A stretch of DNA of 64,000 nt. It comes from Rhodococcus sp. IEGM 1409. GTDB lineage: Bacteria > Actinomycetota > Actinomycetes > Mycobacteriales > Mycobacteriaceae. The notes beneath the pieces are model-generated. The model was not told the DNA's origin, made no database searches, and saw nothing but the letters and a program-made list of their open reading frames with translations. Location of the stretch: the NCBI RefSeq assembly GCF_030056735.1, contig NZ_JASHKN010000005.1, positions 162,023 to 226,022 of the forward strand. Reading direction: 5' to 3'. The position numbers and the translations under genes were made by a program. Shown piece by piece: positions 59,103-64,000 of the stretch. Numbering within the stretch: the stretch's first letter is position 1; each line of letters opens with the position of its first letter.

Positions 59103-59573
59103 GTGATCGCTTCCGATTCTGATGACCTGTATGGAGCACTCGACGAGTTGTTCACTCGCCTGATGAGCGCCGGTGATTCGGAGTCGATCGATGCGTTGAT
59201 CGAACTGGATCTCTCGTTCTCTCAGGTGCGTGTGCTGTTCGTACTTGCACAACGTGATGCGGCGATCCCGATCAACGAGGTTGCCGACGAGCTTCGGCTC
59301 TCGGTGGCAGCTACGGGGCGGAACATCGATCAGCTCGTGAACATGGGTCTGGTCGATCGCCGCGAAGACGAGCGGGACCGGCGCGTCAAGCGGGTTTCCT
59401 TGTCGGAGGCCGGTCGTAAGGTGACGACCAACCACATCGAGTGCAAGCGCGGCCAGCTTCGCGAATTCGCGTCGCGCGTTCCTGAGCCTGAGCGGATTCG
59501 TTTGTTCGAGGCTCTCAAGCCCATTCTCGCGGGTGACTATCTGCGAGCACTTAACCAGGAGACTTCGCGATGA
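59103..59573 (+). CDS. MarR-family regulator
   Basis: 156 residues from GTG 59103; ATG 59067 gives 12 more residues. The winged helix is visible: QVRVLFVLAQRDAAIPINEV, ADELRLSVAATGRNIDQLVN and MGLVDRREDERDRRVKRVSL. A C-terminal dimerisation helix follows. It overlaps the MFS gene by four bases (ATGA), so it probably represses its own operon until an inducer binds. Confidence 0.9.
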   Translation: MIASDSDDLYGALDELFTRLMSAGDSESIDALIELDLSFSQVRVLFVLAQRDAAIPINEVADELRLSVAATGRNIDQLVNMGLVDRREDERDRRVKRVSLSEAGRKVTTNHIECKRGQLREFASRVPEPERIRLFEALKPILAGDYLRALNQETSR

Positions 59574-61099
59574 CTTCGCCGAACGCGCCGGCACCGGCGT
59601 CCGACAAACTTGACGGAGCGGTCCTCAAGATCGCGTCCGTGGTGGTGCTCGGCGCCATCATGTCGATTCTCGACGTAACCGTGGTGAGCGTCGCGCTCAC
59701 CACTTTTGCCGAGGACTTCCAGACTTCGTACGCCACCGTCGCATGGACGATGACGGCGTACACACTTGCCTTGGCGACGGTCATTCCGGTCACCGGCTGG
59801 GCAGCAGATCGATTCGGTACCAAACGCCTCTACATGACTGCTCTGGTGCTGTTCGTTCTCGGTTCGGTCGCCTGTGCGATGGCGTGGGACATCACCTCGC
59901 TGATCGGCTTCCGTGTGCTCCAGGGCCTCGGTGGTGGCATGTTGATGCCGCTCGGCATGACGATCATGACCCGGGCTGCCGGCCCGGACCGTGTCGGTCG
60001 TGTCATGGCAGTTCTCGGTATCCCGATGCTGCTCGGCCCCATCGGTGGCCCGATTCTCGGTGGTTGGCTGATCGAGGCCGCGAGCTGGCACTGGATCTTC
60101 CTCATCAACCTGCCGATCGGCATCATCGCGTTGGCAGCGGCATTCATCATTCTGCCGTCCGACAAGGCAAAGCCTTCGGAGTCCTTCGACTTCCTCGGCA
60201 TGATTCTGCTGTCGCCCGGCCTCGCGCTGTTCTTGTTCGGTGTGTCGTCCATCCCCGAGGTGGGAACCGTTGCCTCGGCCAGGGTTCTGGTGTCGGTCGG
60301 TATCGGTCTGGCGCTGATCATCGCCTTCGTGTTCCACGCGCTGAACAAGGATCACCCGCTGATCGACCTGCACCTGTTCAAGAACCGCCAGTTGAGCACC
60401 GCCGTCATCACGACGTCGCTGTTCATCGTCGCCTTCATGGGCGCCGGTCTGCTCTTCCCGAGTTACTTCATTCAGGTCGGCGGTCACACCACGCTCGCGG
60501 CCGGATTGTTGATGGCCCCACAAGGTCTCGGTGCCATGGTCACGATGCCGATTGCCGGCCGACTGGTCGACAAGATCGGCCCGGGCAAGATCGTCCTGAC
60601 CGGTTTGCCGTTGATTCTCATCGGTTTGGGTGTGTTCACACAGGTCGCCTCGGATTCCCCGACGTGGTTGCTGATGGGCGCGCTGTTCGTCATGGGCCTC
60701 GGCATGGGTTGCACCATGATGCCGCTGATGACCGCAGCCATTGTGACGCTCTCCAACGAGCAGATCGCTCGCGGTTCCACCCTGATGAACATCGTTCAGC
60801 AGACCGCAGGTTCGATCGGTACCGCTGTGATGTCGGTGGTTCTCACCAACCAGCTCCTCGATCGTGGCCTCGATACGACGATGGTCGGAGCGGCGTCGCA
60901 TATTCCGACCGAGCCGGGTAGCCCGCAAGAGTCTGCGGCCGATTCGATTCTCAGCGCAGCGTCGGACGCATTCGGCAATACCTTCCTCGTTGCCACTGTG
61001 TTGATCGTCCTGACCCTCATCCCGGCGTTCTTCCTGCCGCGCAGTAAGACCGTCCGGCCGCAGGAAGAGGGCGCTGAGGCGCCGATCATGATGCACTGA
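59570..61099 (+). CDS. DHA2-family drug:H+ antiporter (EmrB/QacA type)
   Basis: 509 residues with about 14 spans. The first helix region has VVLGAIMSILDVTVVSVALT, motif A GWAADRFGTKRLYMTALVLF, and motif C region LGIPMLLGPIGGPILGGWLI. It expels hydrophobic drugs or dyes. Translation starts inside the MarR gene. A 22-base duplication straddles its stop, followed by a terminator. Confidence 0.93.
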   Translation: MTSPNAPAPASDKLDGAVLKIASVVVLGAIMSILDVTVVSVALTTFAEDFQTSYATVAWTMTAYTLALATVIPVTGWAADRFGTKRLYMTALVLFVLGSVACAMAWDITSLIGFRVLQGLGGGMLMPLGMTIMTRAAGPDRVGRVMAVLGIPMLLGPIGGPILGGWLIEAASWHWIFLINLPIGIIALAAAFIILPSDKAKPSESFDFLGMILLSPGLALFLFGVSSIPEVGTVASARVLVSVGIGLALIIAFVFHALNKDHPLIDLHLFKNRQLSTAVITTSLFIVAFMGAGLLFPSYFIQVGGHTTLAAGLLMAPQGLGAMVTMPIAGRLVDKIGPGKIVLTGLPLILIGLGVFTQVASDSPTWLLMGALFVMGLGMGCTMMPLMTAAIVTLSNEQIARGSTLMNIVQQTAGSIGTAVMSVVLTNQLLDRGLDTTMVGAASHIPTEPGSPQESAADSILSAASDAFGNTFLVATVLIVLTLIPAFFLPRSKTVRPQEEGAEAPIMMH

Positions 61100-61124
61100 G
61101 GCGGCGCCGATCATGGTGCACTGA
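61078..61124. repeat. Near-perfect 22-bp duplication across the MFS stop
   Basis: GGCGCCGATCATGATGCACT and the stop TGA (61078-61099) recur with one A/G change at 61103-61124, a 25-base unit. The second copy lies after the stop and before the terminator. Confidence 0.9.
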
Positions 61125-61137
61125 CCGTTTGTCGGTC

Positions 61138-61178
61138 GAGGCGGGGGTGGCACACGATCGGTGTGCCACCCCCGCCTC
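61138..61178 (+). terminator. Terminator between MFS and P450 genes
   Basis: Perfect 18-base arms GAGGCGGGGGTGGCACAC and complement, loop GATCG, then TTTG. The right arm ends only 22 bases before the P450 ATG at 61201. Confidence 0.9.
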
Positions 61179-61200
61179 TTTGTGCGGAATACTGCCAAGT

Positions 61201-62640
61201 ATGAGTTCTAGGGGGAGTGCCGGTTCCGGCGATATCGCGACGACCGACAGTGCACGGGAAAGTGCAGATGTTGCCGGACCTATGCCGAGGCCGGCATGGA
61301 GGCTGCCGCTGATCGGTGATGTGTTGCGCCTGGATCCGAGGCGCCCCGTTCAGCGGGAAACGCGGTTCGTGCGTGAGCTGGGAGATGTCTTCGAGATCGA
61401 TATCGTCGGGCAGAAGATCGTCGTGGTCGGGGGAGGATCCGCTGCGGCAGAGGTGTTCGACGAAGCCCGGTTCGCGAAAGCTGTTGTGCCACCACTGAGT
61501 AGCTTGCGTGAACTGGCCGGCGACGGACTCTTCACGGCATTCAACACTGAACCGGCATGGGCCCAGGCCCACAACGTGTTGATGCCGGCGTTCAGCCAGT
61601 CGTCGATGCGCAGTTACCACGACACGATGGTCGAGTGCGTCGACCAGCTGTGTGGCTATTGGACGATCCAGGCAGGCAAGGGGCTGGTGGATGTGTCGTC
61701 CGATATGAATCGTCTGACGTTGGAAGTCATCGGGCGTACCGGTTTCGGCTACAGCTTCGACTCGTTCGCCTCCGGTCGTCATCCGTTTGTCGAATCGATG
61801 ACGCGAGCACTGTCCTACGTGTCGCAAACAGCGAACGACCTCCCGGTCATACGAGAAATCCTCGGGCGGAAGGCGATGCGCCAGAACCCGAAGGACATCG
61901 CGTTGATGAAGCGCACCGTCGACGACGTCATCGCTGCCCGCCGCAGCGGAGCATCGCCGCGGCAAGACGATCTGCTTCAGCGGATGCTCGAGAACCCGGA
62001 TCCCGATACCGGCGAGTTGTTGTCCGATCAGAGCATCCGCAACCAGGTGCTGACATTCCTCATCGCCGGTCACGAGACCACAGCCGGCCTTCTGTCGTTC
62101 GCGCTGCACTACATGTCCCTCAACCCGGAGATGGTCGAGCGCGCGCGGGCGGAAGTCGACAAGGTGCGCGGCAGTGGTGGGGAAACGCTTCACTTCGAGC
62201 AGGTTGCCAAGTTGCGATACCTCCGCCGAATCATCGACGAAACACTGCGGTTGTGGCCATCGGGCCCGGCGTTCTTCCGCAAGGCTCGGCAGGCCACGAC
62301 GCTGTCCGGCTTTCCGATCGGCAAGGGTCAGACAATCCTGGTGGTACTGCTGGCGCTGCACACCGACCCGAAGTTGTGGGGCGACGATGCTGCGACGTTC
62401 GATCCGGATCGCTTCCTGCCGGAGTCTGTGCGCGGACGACCGGCGCACGCGTACAAACCGTTCGGGGTCGGTGCCCGCGCATGTATCGGACGACAGTTCG
62501 CCTTGCACGAAGCAGTGCTGGCGCTCGCGCAGATTCTGACTCGCTTCGACATCGCCGCGGTCCCCGGGTACGAGTTGTCCGTCGAGGAATTACTGACGAT
62601 CCGGCCCGAGAACCTTCGATTGGAGATGCGACCTCGCTAG
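61201..62640 (+). CDS. Cytochrome P450, CYP102-like heme domain without reductase
   Basis: 479 residues from ATG 61201; a frame from 61129 would start inside the terminator. Proline-rich start PRPAWRLPLIGDVLRLDPRR, I-helix oxygen-activating AGHETTAGLLSFALHYMSLN (residues 289-), ExxR in IIDETLRLWPSGPAFFRKAR, and heme loop PFGVGARACIGRQFALHEAV with axial Cys428. These match the heme domain of fused CYP102 enzymes, but the protein stops after RLEMRPR, with no FMN/FAD reductase. It would need separate redox partners. Confidence 0.92.
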   Translation: MSSRGSAGSGDIATTDSARESADVAGPMPRPAWRLPLIGDVLRLDPRRPVQRETRFVRELGDVFEIDIVGQKIVVVGGGSAAAEVFDEARFAKAVVPPLSSLRELAGDGLFTAFNTEPAWAQAHNVLMPAFSQSSMRSYHDTMVECVDQLCGYWTIQAGKGLVDVSSDMNRLTLEVIGRTGFGYSFDSFASGRHPFVESMTRALSYVSQTANDLPVIREILGRKAMRQNPKDIALMKRTVDDVIAARRSGASPRQDDLLQRMLENPDPDTGELLSDQSIRNQVLTFLIAGHETTAGLLSFALHYMSLNPEMVERARAEVDKVRGSGGETLHFEQVAKLRYLRRIIDETLRLWPSGPAFFRKARQATTLSGFPIGKGQTILVVLLALHTDPKLWGDDAATFDPDRFLPESVRGRPAHAYKPFGVGARACIGRQFALHEAVLALAQILTRFDIAAVPGYELSVEELLTIRPENLRLEMRPR

Positions 62641-62645
62641 TTCTC

Positions 62646-62673
62646 GCGTGCGGCGTGCGGCGTGCGGCGTGCG
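62646..62673. repeat. Four 7-bp GCGTGCG repeats
   Basis: GCGTGCG is repeated four times in tandem in the 49-base gap between the convergent P450 and MerR genes. Confidence 0.9.
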
Positions 62674-62689
62674 GCAGGAGGAGTGCGCC

Positions 62690-63052
62690 TCAGCCGCGCG
62701 AGGCGCTGGGCAGCGCGGTGTCGATTCGCAGTTCTTGAAGGATGTCGAGTTCGCGGTTGATGTCGCGTCGTTTGGCCTCCAGGCGCTCGACCTCTTGGGC
62801 CAGGAGTTGTTCCATCACGCCGGTGCGCTCCTCCGGTGGCGCCTGCAGGCAGGGGAGCAAATCGCTGATCGTCGCACTGCACAGGCCTGCGGCGAAGAGG
62901 TGCTGGATCAGGATGACGCGTTCGACCATGGAGTCGTCGAAGTCGCGCCAGCCGCCGGTTGTGCGGTCGGATCGGATCAGACCGTGGTCCTCGTAGTAGC
63001 GGAGTGACCGTGGGCTGACGCCGCTAGCGTCTGCCAGTTCACCGATGCGCAT
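62690..63052 (-). CDS. MerR-family regulator
   Basis: 120 residues from ATG 63052; the frame extends to 63166 without homology. MerR DNA-binding domain: MRIGELADASGVSPRSLRYY, EDHGLIRSDRTTGGWRDFDD, followed by a coiled-coil dimerisation helix (EVERLEAKRRDINRELDILQ). There are no Cys/His metal ligands in the typical places, so a drug or organic ligand is likelier. It is divergent from the SMR pair and separated by a palindrome with a long-spacer -35. Confidence 0.9.
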   Translation of the reverse strand: MRIGELADASGVSPRSLRYYEDHGLIRSDRTTGGWRDFDDSMVERVILIQHLFAAGLCSATISDLLPCLQAPPEERTGVMEQLLAQEVERLEAKRRDINRELDILQELRIDTALPSASRG

Positions 63053-63092
63053 GACACCTCCAGGTCGGGCCGAACTGGCCCCAGTATTGCAG

Positions 63093-63105
63093 TTGACACC
63101 GGTGT
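63093..63105. promoter_or_regulatory. MerR-type promoter element
   Basis: TTGACA (63093-63098) overlaps the perfect ten-base palindrome ACACCGGTGT (63096-63105), in the divergent MerR/SMR gap. A palindrome lying directly at the -35/spacer is the arrangement used by MerR regulators; no exact -10 is identified. Confidence 0.55.
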
Positions 63106-63168
63106 GAAGTTCCACCATGGACGGGTCACACCGTTCCCAGAATTCACACTCACACGACAGGACCAACC

Positions 63169-63489
63169 ATGCATTGGTTTTACCTCGGCATCGCCGTTCT
63201 CTTCGAGATCACCGTCGCGATCGCGGCCGGTAAAGCGCGAGGCTTCACCCACATCGGGTGGACCGCCGCGACTCTCGTCAGTGGCGGCGTCGCCACCTAC
63301 TTCCTCAGCCTGGCGCTGCTCACCTTCGACGTCGGGGTGGGGTATGCGATCTGGACCTCCGTGGCAGGTGTCGGGATCGTCGTCCTCGGCGCCCTGTTCT
63401 TCGGCCAGCGCCTCAACTGGCGTAAGGCTCTCGGGATCGCGGCGGTCATCGTCGGCGTCGTGGGGCTCAACATCAGTGGAATGGCATGA
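63169..63489 (+). CDS. Small multidrug resistance (SMR) efflux subunit 1
   Basis: 106 residues, four spans. The essential Glu is at residue 13 (MHWFYLGIAVLFEITVAIAA), followed by GFTHIGWTAATLVSGGVATY, VGVGYAIWTSVAGVGIVVLG and ALFFGQRLNWRKALGIAAVI. SMR proteins exchange cationic drugs or guanidinium for protons. It ends four bases before the open frame of the second SMR gene and is likely its partner in a heterodimer (EbrAB type). Confidence 0.92.
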   Translation: MHWFYLGIAVLFEITVAIAAGKARGFTHIGWTAATLVSGGVATYFLSLALLTFDVGVGYAIWTSVAGVGIVVLGALFFGQRLNWRKALGIAAVIVGVVGLNISGMA

Positions 63490-63554
63490 CCCCACGCACG
63501 CAGCCGCGCCCTCAGCCCACCAGCTTGGCCAATCCTCACAGGAAGGACAGTCAG

Positions 63555-63959
63555 ATGTCCACGGACGCAACAACTTTCCGCAGCGCCTTCTCTAGTGCCT
63601 GGCTTGTCCTACTCATGGCCGGCGTGTTCGAGGTGGGCTACGCACTCTCGGTCGGAGGCAGTCGAGGTTTCACAGTGCGCCCTTGGTCGCTGGTCGCAAT
63701 AGTCTTCTTCCTCCTGACGCTGTTCGCGCTCAGCGTCGCGCTCCGCAGCATCGATGTGGGAATCGGCTATGCCGTGTGGGCTGGGATCGGCGCAGTGGGC
63801 GCCGCCGCGCTCGGACCGGTCTTCTTCGACGAGACCCTCACACCGGCCAAAGCCTTCTGGCTGGCTGTCGTCATCGGCGGCGTCGTCTGGCTCAAGATCG
63901 CGGATGGCACCAAGGGGACTGAGTCGGAATCCCTCGCGGCCGAAACTCGCGTGGAATAG
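63555..63959 (+). CDS. Small multidrug resistance (SMR) efflux subunit 2
   Basis: 134 residues from ATG 63555, which has GGAAGGA upstream; an ATG at 63486 would add 23 residues overlapping gene 1. The Glu is at residue 26 (SSAWLVLLMAGVFEVGYALS). Spans: RPWSLVAIVFFLLTLFALSV, DVGIGYAVWAGIGAVGAAAL and FDETLTPAKAFWLAVVIGGV. A polar tail (TKGTESESLAAETRVE) is longer than in subunit 1. Paired SMR genes usually work as heterodimers of opposite topology. Confidence 0.92.
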   Translation: MSTDATTFRSAFSSAWLVLLMAGVFEVGYALSVGGSRGFTVRPWSLVAIVFFLLTLFALSVALRSIDVGIGYAVWAGIGAVGAAALGPVFFDETLTPAKAFWLAVVIGGVVWLKIADGTKGTESESLAAETRVE

Positions 63960-64000
63960 ACCTCAGTGGTTGAATGTTTGATCAGTTACATGCAAACGCA

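Noticed and set aside
59537-61198. 553-codon minus-strand frame opposite the MFS gene
   Set aside because: It is a His/Asp/Arg-rich shadow of a membrane protein gene with clear MFS motifs.

Overview
The window is a high-GC actinobacterial chromosome segment. It most resembles Rhodococcus or another mycolate-producing member of the Nocardiaceae. The evidence is the gene order menA / menE / DUF3349 / pitA / VOC / menB / menC / menD / DUF3592 / glycosyltransferase / menG / menJ / polyprenyl synthase / htpX / yajQ, followed by rpmG-hadA-hadB-tRNA-Trp-secE-nusG-rplK-rplA and rplJ-rplL-rpoB-rpoC, as known from Mycobacterium tuberculosis (Rv0534c-Rv0566c and Rv0634B-Rv0668). Frequent GTG/TTG starts, a mycobacterial-type rpoB, an mce operon and mycolate dehydratase genes fit this. 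The species cannot be fixed from sequence reading alone.

Layout. (1) 1-7.8 kb: tail of a Clp N-terminal-domain protein, a small holin-like membrane protein, menA, a large SARP/AfsR-type regulator, a DrrAB-like ABC exporter and an orphan AbiEi/DUF559-like protein. (2) 7.8-25.6 kb: the menaquinone region (menE, menB, menC, menD, menG, a MenJ-like reductase, a polyprenyl diphosphate synthase). Mixed in are two DUF3349 paralogues, a phosphate transporter, a PaaI-type thioesterase that may supply the DHNA-CoA hydrolysis step, an iron-regulated siderophore-interacting protein with a clear IdeR/DtxR box, a glycosyltransferase, htpX and yajQ. A decayed ABC solute-binding gene sits between pitA and the VOC gene. 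(3) 25.8-33.1 kb: tRNAs Tyr, Thr, Met and Trp, rpmG, hadA-hadB (no hadC), secE, nusG, rplK-rplA, a hypothetical coiled-coil protein, then an L10-leader-like region with attenuator and rplJ-rplL. (4) 33.3-45.1 kb: a complete Mce lipid importer (MceG-type ATPase, two YrbE/MlaE permeases, MceA-F, two Mce-associated proteins) between rplL and rpoB. (5) 45.6-53.2 kb: rpoB-rpoC, with a wild-type rifampicin-binding region. (6) 53.2-64 kb: accessory genes: VOC protein, LLM flavin oxidoreductase, SixA phosphatase, acyl-ACP-thioesterase-like protein, two MDR oxidoreductases, TetR with a nested palindromic operator, MarR plus DHA2 MFS pump, a stand-alone CYP102-like P450, and a MerR regulator divergent from a paired SMR efflux system.

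How the parts work together. Regions 2 and 3 make the electron carrier menaquinone, mycolic-acid precursors and the transcription/translation core. The Mce system probably imports a hydrophobic compound through the mycolate envelope. The last 10 kb is a set of small regulator-plus-effector modules of xenobiotic-response type. Points worth a second look are the Mce operon's position inside the ribosomal/RNAP region, the thioesterase paired with menC, the self-complementary TetR operator, the CYP102-like heme domain with no reductase, the paired SMR/MerR module, and short tandem duplications that straddle two stop codons (45041-45128 and 61078-61124).
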